Shown in pieces: positions 1-5,980 of a stretch of 8,018 bases of DNA (position 1 is the first letter of the stretch; each line of letters starts with the position of its first letter). Source of the stretch: an uncultured Oscillospiraceae bacterium. GTDB taxonomy: Bacteria > Bacillota > Clostridia > Oscillospirales > Ruminococcaceae. A program made the position numbers and the translations under genes. The stretch is from the NCBI GenBank assembly GCA_910579125.1, contig CAJTTH010000043.1, positions 1 to 8,018 of the forward strand. Reading direction: 5' to 3'. The notes beneath the pieces are model-generated. The model saw nothing but the letters and a program-made list of their open reading frames with translations. It was not told the DNA's origin and made no database searches.

Positions 1-156
1 ATATGCAAGCAAACGCCGACAAAGCGCGTAGCGCGGTAATTGTGCGGTATTGCCTTAAGTAAATTGCCTAAAAAACTATCTTGTAATCATCAAACAAAAA
101 ATAATTATAATTTTCAGAAAAAATATCGGATATTGGCATAAAATTCGGAAACCCCC
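1..156. other. Upstream spacer, no assignable gene
   Basis: This stretch becomes strongly AT-rich after about position 60. A short open frame runs from an ATG at 3 to a TAA at 60-62 (19 codons) and is also compatible with being the 3' end of a gene cut by the window edge. It carries no recognisable motif, and a Clostridia-type neighbour such as RNase G cannot be confirmed from so few residues. A small GC-rich self-complementary stretch (CGCG/CGCG around a TAG loop) lies at 25-35. No terminator with a T-run is visible before the rplU promoter. Confidence 0.4.
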
Positions 157-185
157 TTGACAAGCGCATTTTGTTGTGATATAAT
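157..185 (+). promoter_or_regulatory. SigA promoter of the rplU-prp-rpmA operon
   Basis: A consensus -35 box TTGACA (157-162) is followed after exactly 17 bases by a consensus -10 box TATAAT (180-185). A TG dinucleotide at 177-178 makes it an extended -10 promoter. Every element matches the housekeeping sigma consensus, as expected for a highly expressed ribosomal protein operon. Transcription should begin around 191-193, leaving an 80-85 nt leader before rplU. Confidence 0.93.
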
Positions 186-190
186 AATAA

Positions 191-275
191 AGCCGCTTGT
201 GCGGGGTCGTTTAAGCAGCGGGCGAAAACTCGTTCACCCCAACGCAGCGAGTCTGATAAAAACGAGGTAAAAACT
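191..275 (+). ncRNA. Ribosomal protein L21 leader (candidate cis-regulatory RNA)
   Basis: The 5' UTR between the promoter and rplU is long enough to fold and sits where Firmicutes carry the known L21 leader, an autoregulatory mRNA element. Visible pairings are a CCGC/GCGG hairpin (193-196/201-204), GGGGT with ACCCC (203-207/236-240), ACTCG with CGAGT (228-232/248-252), and CTCGTT with AACGAG (229-234/261-266). The last would occlude the GAGG ribosome binding site at 264-267 and is mutually exclusive with the third, giving a plausible on/off switch. The class is inferred from position plus pairing potential; no covariance model was run. Confidence 0.6.
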
Positions 276-581
276 ATGTACGCAGTAATTGAAACGGGCG
301 GAAAGCAGTATCAGGTAAAAGAGGGCGACGTTCTCTTTATTGAGAAGCTCGAAGCCGAGGGCGAAATCACCTTCGATAAGGTAATCATGGTCGGCAAGGA
401 CGACGGCGTTACCGTAGGCGCTCCCTACGTAGACGGCGCTTCCGTAAAGGCTACGCTCCTGAAAAACGGCAAGGCTAAGAAAATCACGGTTTTCACTTAC
501 AAGCCCAAGAAGCATGTTAAGAGAAAATTGGGTCACAGACAACCGTACAGCCAGGTTAGGATTGAGGCTATCAACGCGTAA
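276..581 (+). CDS. rplU: 50S ribosomal protein L21
   Basis: This 101-residue protein is the 23S rRNA-binding L21 of the large ribosomal subunit. It opens with the family signature MYAVIETGGKQYQV and ends with the conserved basic region (KPKKHVKRKLGHRQPYS) typical of bacterial L21; the length is normal for the family. The ATG at 276 has a GAGG ribosome binding site eight bases upstream (264-267). It is first in an operon with prp and rpmA, its stop overlaps the prp start by one base (TAATG), and its leader is likely the site of feedback control. Confidence 0.97.
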   Translation: MYAVIETGGKQYQVKEGDVLFIEKLEAEGEITFDKVIMVGKDDGVTVGAPYVDGASVKATLLKNGKAKKITVFTYKPKKHVKRKLGHRQPYSQVRIEAINA

Positions 582-889
582 TGTTAAGGGCTGTATTCCG
601 CAGAAAGAACGGAGCGTTCAGCGGCTTTGAGATAAGCGGTCACGCAGGATATGGCGCGGAGGGCAACGATATTGTCTGCGCAGCGGTAAGTTCCTGTACA
701 ATGCTTGTATGCAACGCCGTAACGGAAAACTTCGGTGCGAACGCCGAGGTTAACGTCAAGGAAAATTGCATAACGCTGCGTTTGAATGATAACGGCGGCG
801 AAGCAGCGGAAAAGCTGCTTGAAGCCTTTTTTGAGCATTTGACGGCAATTGCGGAGGATTACAGCAAGGTCAAGGTTGAAATTGATTAA
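581..889 (+). CDS. prp: Ribosomal-processing cysteine protease Prp
   Basis: This 102-residue protein (YsxB/DUF464 family) is the cysteine protease that removes the N-terminal extension of L27 in Firmicutes. The family signature is intact: GHAGYG around residues 20-25 with the likely catalytic His21, then DIVCAAVSS with the likely catalytic Cys33. The start codon overlaps the rplU stop (TAATG). The nearest upstream purine-rich site (GAGG, 564-567) is 13 bases away, so translation is probably coupled to rplU. It lies between its substrate gene rpmA and rplU, the usual arrangement. Function is inferred from family knowledge (worked out in Staphylococcus aureus), and the next gene does carry a matching cleavage motif. 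Confidence 0.94.
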   Translation: MLRAVFRRKNGAFSGFEISGHAGYGAEGNDIVCAAVSSCTMLVCNAVTENFGANAEVNVKENCITLRLNDNGGEAAEKLLEAFFEHLTAIAEDYSKVKVEID

Positions 890-903
890 CAGGAGGAAAA
901 ACG

Positions 904-1185
904 ATGATTAAGATCAGCTTACAGTATTTCGCTCATAAAAAGGGAATGGGTTCTACCAAGAACGGACGCGATTCCGAGTCCAAGAGACTGGGCGTTAAGC
1001 GCGCGGACGGACAGTTTGTCCTCGCGGGCAACATTCTCGTAAGACAGCGCGGCACTCACATTCACCCCGGAAACAATGTGGGCAGAGGCTCCGATGATAC
1101 CCTGTTCGCACTTGTTGACGGCAAGGTAAAGTTCGAGCGCGTTGGCAGAGACAGAAAGCAGGTCAGCGTTTACGCGGCTGATTGA
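904..1185 (+). CDS. rpmA: 50S ribosomal protein L27 with cleavable N-terminal extension
   Basis: This 93-residue L27 is a large-subunit protein whose N-terminus reaches towards the peptidyl transferase centre. It begins MIKISLQYFAHKKG: residues 1-9 form the Firmicutes-type extension, with LQYF|A matching the Prp site (LQFF|A in S. aureus). Cleavage after Phe9 would expose Ala10, the residue corresponding to the mature N-terminus. The core signature GSTKNGRDSESKRLGVK follows, and GTHIHPGNNVGRG lies mid-protein. A perfect AGGAGG (891-896) sits seven bases before the ATG, stronger than the signal of prp, consistent with independent high translation. A strong terminator follows at once. Confidence 0.97.
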   Translation: MIKISLQYFAHKKGMGSTKNGRDSESKRLGVKRADGQFVLAGNILVRQRGTHIHPGNNVGRGSDDTLFALVDGKVKFERVGRDRKQVSVYAAD

Positions 1186-1199
1186 GTTCTGTACATTTG

Positions 1200-1244
1200 T
1201 ACACATTAAGCCGGATATCTGTCCGGCTTATTTGTGTATTTTTT
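1200..1244 (+). terminator. Intrinsic terminator between rpmA and obg
   Basis: A perfect 9-bp stem, TAAGCCGGA (1207-1215) with TCCGGCTTA (1222-1230), encloses a six-base loop. It is extended below a small internal loop by TACACA (1200-1205) pairing with TGTGTA (1233-1238), and is followed by six T residues (1239-1244). This is a canonical Rho-independent terminator, 15 nt after the rpmA stop. It should uncouple abundant r-protein mRNA from the downstream obg message. Confidence 0.9.
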
Positions 1245-1284
1245 CGGATTGGCGGGGAAGTATAAGACGGAAAGGCGGTCAGTA

Positions 1285-2559
1285 ATGTTTGTCGATAAGG
1301 TAGAGATATCAATACGCGCGGGCAGCGGCGGCAACGGAGCAGTGTCGTTCCACCGCGAGAAATATGTGAACGCGGGCGGTCCGGACGGCGGAGACGGCGG
1401 CAAGGGCTCGGATATAGTTTTTGTCGCGGACGACAGCTTGTCAACGCTGATCGATTTCCGCTACAAGAAAAAGTACGTTGCTCCCGACGGCGAACCCGGC
1501 GGCGCAAAGCGTTGCTCGGGCAAGTCAATGGAGCCGACGGTAATAAAAGTGCCGCGCGGCACGATAGTCAAGGACGCGCACACGGGGCGCATACTCGCGG
1601 ACGTTTCCGACGATGAACCGATAGTAGTCGCAAAGGGCGGCAAGGGCGGCAAGGGCAATGTGCATTTTGCGACCCCGACGCGCCAGATACCGCGTTTCGC
1701 GAAGCCCGGTTTTCCCGGGGAGAAATTCGACGTGGTTCTTGAATTGAAGCTGCTCGCGGACGTAGGTCTGGTCGGCTTTCCGAATGTCGGAAAATCAACG
1801 CTTATAAGCGTAGTGAGCGCCGCGAAACCCAAGATCGCGAACTACCATTTCACCACGCTCACACCCGTGCTCGGCGTCGTCAAGCGCGGCGAAAAGTCGT
1901 TCGTAATGGCGGATATCCCGGGGCTTATCGAGGGAGCTTCCGAGGGCGTGGGATTGGGTCACGAGTTTCTGCGGCACGTTGAGCGCTGCCGTTTGATAGT
2001 TCATGTTGTGGACGTTTCGGGGATAGAGGGGCGCGATCCTGTTGAGGACTTAGAGAAGATAAACGTGGAGCTTGCTAATTTCTCCGAAGAGCTTGCCGAG
2101 CGCCCGCAGATAGTTGCGGCGAACAAGTGCGATCTTGCGTCCGAGGAGCAGATAGCAGCGTTCGAGAAGTATATCACGGACAAGGGCTTGCAGTTTTTCC
2201 GCATTTCCGCGGCGACGACAGAGGGCACGGACAGGCTCATGGACGCGATTACGGCGAAGCTCGACACGCTCCCGCCCGTGAAGCGCTATGAGGCTGTTCC
2301 GCTCACGCTTGAGGAGCTTGCGAAGATCGACGAGGATAAACACAGCTTCAAGGTCGAAAAGGCGGACGGCGTGTATATCGTCGATGCGGAGTGGCTCGCG
2401 CCGATACTCTCGACCGTTAATATGGAGGACTACGAGAGCTTACAGTATTTTCAGCGCGTGCTGCGGTCGAGCGGTATAATCGACGAACTGGAGCGGCAGG
2501 GTATACAAGACGACGACCTTGTTTCAATATTCGATTTTGAATTTAATTACGTGCGATAA
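1285..2559 (+). CDS. obg: Obg family GTPase (ribosome assembly, stress control)
   Basis: This 424-residue essential GTPase acts in late 50S assembly and stringent/stress signalling. Domain order is complete. The glycine-rich Obg fold covers about 1-157 (starting MFVDKVEISIRAGSGGNG, with GGPDGGDGGKG). The G domain has G1 GFPNVGKST at 164-172, a threonine-rich switch I, G3 DIPGLIEG at 210-217, G4 NKCD at 280-283 and G5 SAAT at 308-311. The C-terminal OCT domain covers about 355-422. The frame stays open upstream to a GTG at 1234, but that lies inside the terminator; the ATG at 1285 has a purine-rich site (GGAAAGGCGG, 1269-1278) and gives the family N-terminus. No clear own promoter is visible between the terminator and the start, so read-through is likely. 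Confidence 0.96.
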   Translation: MFVDKVEISIRAGSGGNGAVSFHREKYVNAGGPDGGDGGKGSDIVFVADDSLSTLIDFRYKKKYVAPDGEPGGAKRCSGKSMEPTVIKVPRGTIVKDAHTGRILADVSDDEPIVVAKGGKGGKGNVHFATPTRQIPRFAKPGFPGEKFDVVLELKLLADVGLVGFPNVGKSTLISVVSAAKPKIANYHFTTLTPVLGVVKRGEKSFVMADIPGLIEGASEGVGLGHEFLRHVERCRLIVHVVDVSGIEGRDPVEDLEKINVELANFSEELAERPQIVAANKCDLASEEQIAAFEKYITDKGLQFFRISAATTEGTDRLMDAITAKLDTLPPVKRYEAVPLTLEELAKIDEDKHSFKVEKADGVYIVDAEWLAPILSTVNMEDYESLQYFQRVLRSSGIIDELERQGIQDDDLVSIFDFEFNYVR

Positions 2560-2606
2560 TCAGACAAAGAAAATTTCCTCGGAGCGGGATCTCGGAGGTG
2601 ACATTT

Positions 2607-3302
2607 ATGAGTTTTATCAGCAATTTGATACAGGATATGGAGCGTTCAACAGCGGGCAGCGAAGAGACCGCCCGCAAGGTAATGGCGCTTTGCGGCTCGG
2701 TGAAGTGCGAAAGCGCGCTGTTTGTCGGCGATGAAAGCGTCACACCGCGCGTCATAGCCGAAAAGACGGGTGTAAAGCTGCTGACCGCGTTTTTCGAGCA
2801 GCACCGCGCCGACGACGCGGCGAAGCTCGGATTTGAAACGTGTACGGTCGGAGCGTTCGAACTTCCTGAAAAAGAGGGCGGCTGGGAGTTCGTGTGGCTG
2901 AACTGCGGCGCGGAGCCGGACGGCGTTCCGCTGCGTCTGGAGCGTTTGTACGACAGTCTGAAAAAGGGTGCGGTCGTCGTTTACAGAACGCTCTGTTGGC
3001 TTATCGACCCGTCGCCCGATACGCGGAGCTACGTTGAGCGACGCTTCGGCAGACCCGTACCGCTGGATGCGGTCCTGCGGTTTGCCAAAGAGCAGCGCTT
3101 TAAGCTGCGCGATTTCTACATTGCGCCGAAAACCGACTGGACGAACGGCTTCTACCGTCCGATGAGCGAACTTATAAAGAAGTACGAGGGCTTGTTGGAC
3201 AACGAAACTTCGGCGGGTATCGGCGAGGTCAACAAGGAAATGTATATGTTTGACTTGCACAGCGAGGAATACAGCTACGTTTACTACATTCTGGAGAAAT
3301 AA
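2607..3302 (+). CDS. Methyltransferase-fold protein, function unknown
   Basis: This 231-residue soluble protein has no signal peptide or membrane segment. I do not recognise a named family. The layout resembles class I SAM-dependent methyltransferases: a hydrophobic strand and turn (ESALFVGDE, about 35-43) where motif I is expected, an acidic strand end (LLTAFFE), and later strands EFVWLNCG and GAVVVYRTLCWL. The C-terminal stretch (DWTNGFYRPMSELI, and an ending with EMYMFDLHSEEYSYVYYILEK-like spacing) recalls clostridial MerR-associated methyltransferases. The motif I glycines (GxGxG) are missing, so SAM binding is doubtful. The ATG at 2607 is preferred over a GTG at 2598 because GGAGGT (2594-2599) is the ribosome binding site, seven bases before the ATG. 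It lies 47 bases after obg and ends one base before mrnC, implying co-transcription. Confidence 0.6.
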   Translation: MSFISNLIQDMERSTAGSEETARKVMALCGSVKCESALFVGDESVTPRVIAEKTGVKLLTAFFEQHRADDAAKLGFETCTVGAFELPEKEGGWEFVWLNCGAEPDGVPLRLERLYDSLKKGAVVVYRTLCWLIDPSPDTRSYVERRFGRPVPLDAVLRFAKEQRFKLRDFYIAPKTDWTNGFYRPMSELIKKYEGLLDNETSAGIGEVNKEMYMFDLHSEEYSYVYYILEK

Positions 3303-3303
3303 A

Positions 3304-3714
3304 ATGACTTTTGAGAAACTGACCGAGAAGGAAGCGGCGGCGTACAGCGCGAACATTCTCGCGTTTTACGGCGACAGCGTGTACGAGGTCATGGTGCGTG
3401 AACGCGTTGTGAAGGAGCATCAGACCAACGCGGGGCGGCTGCACGAGCTTGCGGTCGAGCGTGTTCGGGCGAGTTACCAGTCTGAGGCGGTGAACGTTAT
3501 TGAGCCGCTGCTGGACGAGCGCGAGGCGGATATTCTGCGGCGCGGGCGGAACGCGGGAGGTATCTCCGTTCCGAAAAGCGCCAAGCCGTCCGAGTATCGG
3601 CGCGCTACGGCACTTGAGGCGCTGTTCGGCTATCTCGCGCTCTGCGGCAGAGAGGAACGCGCCGCGGAGCTGTTTGACGCGATCTGCGCCGCGCTGCCGA
3701 TAGAGAGCGGATAA
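3304..3714 (+). CDS. mrnC: Mini-ribonuclease III
   Basis: This 136-residue protein consists of an RNase III catalytic domain alone, without a double-stranded RNA-binding domain; the length fits Mini-III. In Bacillus subtilis the enzyme matures the ends of 23S rRNA in the 50S particle. The RNase III signature is LAFYGDSVYEVMVRERVV with catalytic Asp24, followed by the NAGRLH segment and, towards the end, YRRATALEALFGYL containing the second metal-binding acid (Glu105). The ATG at 3304 is chosen because GGAG (3293-3296) lies seven bases upstream and the upstream in-frame codons belong to the preceding gene. It starts one base after the previous stop, so the two are coupled. In many Firmicutes mrnC follows cysS; here it sits near obg, still a 50S-assembly context. 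Confidence 0.92.
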   Translation: MTFEKLTEKEAAAYSANILAFYGDSVYEVMVRERVVKEHQTNAGRLHELAVERVRASYQSEAVNVIEPLLDEREADILRRGRNAGGISVPKSAKPSEYRRATALEALFGYLALCGREERAAELFDAICAALPIESG

Positions 3715-3735
3715 TTTTTCATGCGGAGGGGCGCT

Positions 3736-4611
3736 ATGGTCAAAAGTTCAGGAAGAAATACCATATTGCGGTGGTCGTTTGACATACTGATAATATTGGT
3801 CGGTGCGGCGGTTTACTCGTTGGGAGTTCACTGCTTTATCTCGCCGAACAACATAGCTCCCGGCGGCGCTACGGGCGTTGCGATCATCATTTCGGGGCTG
3901 AGCGGAATACAGGTCGGTACGCTTATTCTGCTGCTGAACGTGCCGCTTATCATCGCGGGATTTTTCCTCTTGAATAAGGCGACTATGGTGAAAACGCTTA
4001 TCTCCGTCGCGGCGATAACCGTTGCGACCGATCTTGCGGAAGCGTTTGTGCCGATATACAGCGCCGAAAACGGAAACGGCATAATGGCGGCGATATTCGG
4101 CGGCGCGCTTATGGGCGCGGGCATGGGCTTGATGTATCAGCGCGAGGGAACGTCGGGCGGTACGGATATTCTCACGAAGATAATAAACCGCTTTATGCCC
4201 GAGATGAAGCTCGGCGGCATACAGGCGGCTTTGGACGGCGTTGTCGTGCTGCTCGGACTGGCGGTGTACGGGGACATAAACGTGGTCTTGTTCGCGGTCG
4301 TGGCGATCTTTGTGCAGTCGAAATTTATCGACGTGCTGGTCTACGGCAGTCAGGAAAGCCGTTTCCTGTTGATTTTTTCAAGAAGTCCGCATGAGATTGC
4401 GAAAAAGCTGATCGAGCAGCCGCACGGCGTAACGCTGCTGAAGGGCGAGGGCGCGTACAGCGGAGAGGAACGGCAGGTGATCGCGACAGCGGTTCACCGC
4501 AGCGCCTATTCAAAGGTAAAACGCATAGTCCGCGAGATCGACCCGAAAGCGTTCGTTGTCACGACAACGGCAGGCGAGGTTTTTGGCGAGGGTTTCGCCA
4601 AGCTGAGTTAA
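3736..4611 (+). CDS. YitT family membrane protein with DUF2179 domain
   Basis: This 291-residue integral membrane protein is of unknown biochemical function. About five or six hydrophobic segments occupy roughly residues 10-210, with the family phrases NNIAPGGATGVAIIISGL, GTSGGTDILTKII and QSKFIDVLVYG. They are followed by a cytosolic DUF2179 domain (about 215-287, with SRSPHEIAKKLIE, GEGAYSGEERQVI and DPKAFVVTT). An earlier ATG at 3721 is rejected because GGAGGG (3725-3730), five bases before the ATG at 3736, would lie inside the coding region. The gap to mrnC is only 21 bases, so it is probably in the same unit. A 7-bp hairpin TTGGCGA/TCGCCAA (4583-4601) lies at the end of the coding region without a clean T-run. 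The family has many paralogues per genome, so no symbol is assigned. Confidence 0.92.
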   Translation: MVKSSGRNTILRWSFDILIILVGAAVYSLGVHCFISPNNIAPGGATGVAIIISGLSGIQVGTLILLLNVPLIIAGFFLLNKATMVKTLISVAAITVATDLAEAFVPIYSAENGNGIMAAIFGGALMGAGMGLMYQREGTSGGTDILTKIINRFMPEMKLGGIQAALDGVVVLLGLAVYGDINVVLFAVVAIFVQSKFIDVLVYGSQESRFLLIFSRSPHEIAKKLIEQPHGVTLLKGEGAYSGEERQVIATAVHRSAYSKVKRIVREIDPKAFVVTTTAGEVFGEGFAKLS

Positions 4612-4670
4612 TTTCGCTAATTACTAGCGCTAACGGTTAATAAATCAAACTAACGTAAAGGAGAAAGATT

Positions 4671-5414
4671 ATGTCAGGACATTCAAAATGGAGCACTATC
4701 AAGCGTAAAAAGGGTGAAAAGGACGGCGCGCGCGCTAAGGTGTTTACCAAGATCAGCCGCGAGATACTGGTTTGCATCAAGGAAACGGGTTCGGCAGACC
4801 CCGCAAATAACTCACGACTTGCGACGCTCGTCCAGAAAGCCAAGTCCAATAATATCCCCAACGACAACATTGACCGTCTGCTGAAAAAGGCTGCGGGCGG
4901 CTCGGAGAAAAACGACTACGAAAACTGCGTTTACGAGGGCTACGGTCCGGGCGGCGTTGCGGTTATCGTGGAATGCCTTACCGACAACCGCAACCGTACC
5001 GCGGGCGAGATACGCCATTACTTTGACAAATTCGGCGGAAATCTCGGCACGGCGGGCTGTGTGAGCTTTATGTTCACGCTCAAGGGCGTTATCGTGCTGA
5101 ACAACGAGGACGGCGATATCGACGAGGACAAGGCAATGGAGGATATTCTCGAGAGCGGCGCGGATGATTTCAGCTTTGAGGACGGCGTGGTCGAAATTTC
5201 GACCGACCCGAACGAGGTCGGGAACGTCGCGGCGGAGCTTACCAAGCGCGGCTACGATGTGCTTTCGGCGCAGGCGGAGCAGGTTCCGAGTACTTATACG
5301 ACACTCACCGATGAGGATCAGCTCAAGAAAATGGGCTTGATGCTCGAGACTATGGAGGATAACGACGACGTGCAGAACGTATGGCATAACTGGGACGCGC
5401 CCGATGAAGTCTAA
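4671..5414 (+). CDS. yebC: YebC/TACO1 family translation-associated protein
   Basis: This 247-residue protein matches the full length of the family. The N-terminus MSGHSKWSTIKRKKGEKDGA is the defining signature, followed by ARAKVFTKISREI, the SNNIPNDNIDR helix, YEGYGPGGVAVIVECLTDNRNRT and GGNLGTAGCVSFMF. Older annotations call it a transcriptional regulator; newer work links bacterial YebC and mitochondrial TACO1 to relieving ribosome stalling at proline-rich stretches. AAGGAG (4658-4663) lies seven bases before the ATG. The 59-base gap after the YitT gene holds a short CGCTA/TAGCG hairpin (4615-4629) but no convincing promoter. The ruvC neighbour seen in other bacteria does not follow here. 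Confidence 0.96.
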   Translation: MSGHSKWSTIKRKKGEKDGARAKVFTKISREILVCIKETGSADPANNSRLATLVQKAKSNNIPNDNIDRLLKKAAGGSEKNDYENCVYEGYGPGGVAVIVECLTDNRNRTAGEIRHYFDKFGGNLGTAGCVSFMFTLKGVIVLNNEDGDIDEDKAMEDILESGADDFSFEDGVVEISTDPNEVGNVAAELTKRGYDVLSAQAEQVPSTYTTLTDEDQLKKMGLMLETMEDNDDVQNVWHNWDAPDEV

Positions 5415-5461
5415 AGGCTTCATTCAATGGAATAAATATGCCGTTTGTCGGTTGCCGTTGT

Positions 5462-5495
5462 GAGTTATGAGCTTCGGACTTGTTCGTCATAATTC
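5462..5495 (+). repeat. Inverted repeat (hairpin) downstream of yebC
   Basis: GAGTTATGA (5462-5470) pairs with TCATAATTC (5487-5495), nine pairs including one G-T, around a 16-base loop. There is no T-run directly after it. It precedes the stronger terminator at 5505 and may form a tandem structure protecting the yebC mRNA 3' end. Smaller still is ATGAAG/CTTCAT (5404-5409/5418-5423) around the yebC stop. Confidence 0.5.
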
Positions 5496-5504
5496 TGTAA
5501 AAGA

Positions 5505-5538
5505 CCTCCTGTTTCAGCGTTGAAATAGGGGGCTTTTT
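5505..5538 (+). terminator. Intrinsic terminator of the yebC transcription unit
   Basis: A 12-bp stem, CCTCCTGTTTCA (5505-5516) with TGAAATAGGGGG (5521-5532), two pairs being G-T, closes on a GCGT loop. It is followed by C and five T residues (5534-5538). An A-rich stretch just upstream can pair with the T-run. This is a convincing Rho-independent terminator about 90 bases past the yebC stop. Confidence 0.88.
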
Positions 5539-5540
5539 AT

Positions 5541-5627
5541 TATGCAGTTAAAAGAAAATTATTGAAAGAATATCTTTTGGAGTGTTCGCTGCGCGGATAT
5601 ACAAAAAAGACGATTAAGTTGTTATAA
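5541..5627 (+). pseudogene. Possible tyrosine recombinase relic (N-terminal core-binding fragment)
   Basis: In the frame from 5541 the translation reads through KEYLLEC and LRGYTKKTIK before a TAA at 5625-5627. The pattern (short leucine-rich helix, then RGYS/T-x-x-TIK) is typical of the SAM-like core-binding region at the start of tyrosine recombinases (XerC/D and phage integrases), where a Tyr and a helix with RFLxFL usually follow. Past the stop the same frame continues VERLFFNLRN, which loosely continues that pattern with a short gap, as if a stop and small deletion had occurred. No catalytic domain (R..HxxR..Y) follows. No proper start or ribosome binding site is visible. The match is by eye over about 20 residues. 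Confidence 0.35.
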
Positions 5628-5689
5628 GTCGAAAGGCTCTTTTTTAATTTGCGGAATTGAGATAAATCCCTCTGCCCTAAACGTTGACT

Positions 5690-5830
5690 TCAAACGGTAA
5701 TGCGCATAATGTCATATAAAAATATCCGTCGGTTATTGCTGCAATCGTTTCTTTCAGCTAGACAATACTGTTGTAATTCGGGTTCAGCTTTAAATTCATC
5801 GGTACGGTATTTTATGTAATGATATATCAT
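5690..5830 (-). CDS. Doubtful 46-residue ORF, unrecognised
   Basis: On the minus strand an ATG at 5830 opens a frame of 46 codons to a TGA at 5692-5690. The peptide begins MIYHYIKYRTDEFKAEPELQ and has a mixed, soluble, protein-like composition, with no membrane segment or recognised motif. The purine-rich AAGAGG abuts the ATG directly, too close to be a good ribosome binding site, and an in-frame stop lies three codons upstream, so it is not the tail of a longer frame. The opposite strand is also open here for about 39 codons. It may be chance or a decayed fragment. Confidence 0.2.
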   Translation of the reverse strand: MIYHYIKYRTDEFKAEPELQQYCLAERNDCSNNRRIFLYDIMRITV

Positions 5831-5885
5831 CCTCTTTTATTGTCAAATATAGGTAATACACAGATTGATTGTAAGACCAACAATA

Positions 5886-5915
5886 AATCGGCGCATCATG
5901 TAAGGTGCGCCGATT
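5886..5915 (-). terminator. Hairpin terminator of the chemotaxis gene
   Basis: A perfect 10-bp stem, AATCGGCGCA (5886-5895) with TGCGCCGATT (5906-5915), encloses a ten-base loop about 65 bases beyond the stop of the minus-strand gene. Read on the minus strand it is followed by a moderately T-rich run (TATTGTT); on the plus strand no T-run follows directly. It is therefore most likely the Rho-independent terminator of the leftward gene, with an imperfect T-tract. Confidence 0.7.
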
Positions 5916-5980
5916 CACTGCCTATTCGGTTTTTTGTGATTTCTCCGTGTACAGGGGAGAGTTTAATTTGCAGTTAATGA

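Larger units (their letters stand above)
5415..5980. other. Gene-poor AT-rich spacer between convergent genes
   Basis: This 566-base spacer separates convergent yebC and the chemotaxis gene. It contains the yebC terminator, the short recombinase-like relic, a weak A-run/T-run hairpin (AAAAAAGA at 5603-5610 with TCTTTTTT at 5638-5645, helped by CGATT/AGTCG), the doubtful minus-strand ORF at 5690-5830 and the terminator of the chemotaxis gene. Base composition is clearly more AT-rich than the flanking genes. No RNA gene, CRISPR or intact mobile element is seen. Confidence 0.7.

Noticed and set aside
1..62. 3' end of an upstream gene such as RNase G
   Set aside because: Only 19 open codons with no recognisable motif. 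The frame could be chance.
1234..1284. Upstream GTG start extending Obg by 17 residues
   Set aside because: The GTG lies inside the rpmA terminator stem and the added residues do not belong to the Obg N-terminus. The ATG at 1285 has a suitable ribosome binding site.
2577..2598. CCTC/GAGG pairing and CTCGGAG direct repeat before the methyltransferase-like gene as an RNA switch
   Set aside because: The stem is only four pairs and the repeat is short. This is common around AGGAGG sites and insufficient for a regulatory call.
3721..3735. ATG at 3721 as start of the YitT-family gene
   Set aside because: The good ribosome binding site GGAGGG lies downstream of it and fits the ATG at 3736.
4583..4601. 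7-bp hairpin at the end of the YitT-family gene as a terminator
   Set aside because: The stem is perfect, but it lies within the coding region and no continuous T-run follows, only TTAATTT several bases later.
4612..4657. Possible separate promoter for yebC (TTCGCT, 18 bases, TTAATA)
   Set aside because: Both boxes match the consensus poorly and the spacing is off. Co-transcription or an unseen promoter is equally likely.
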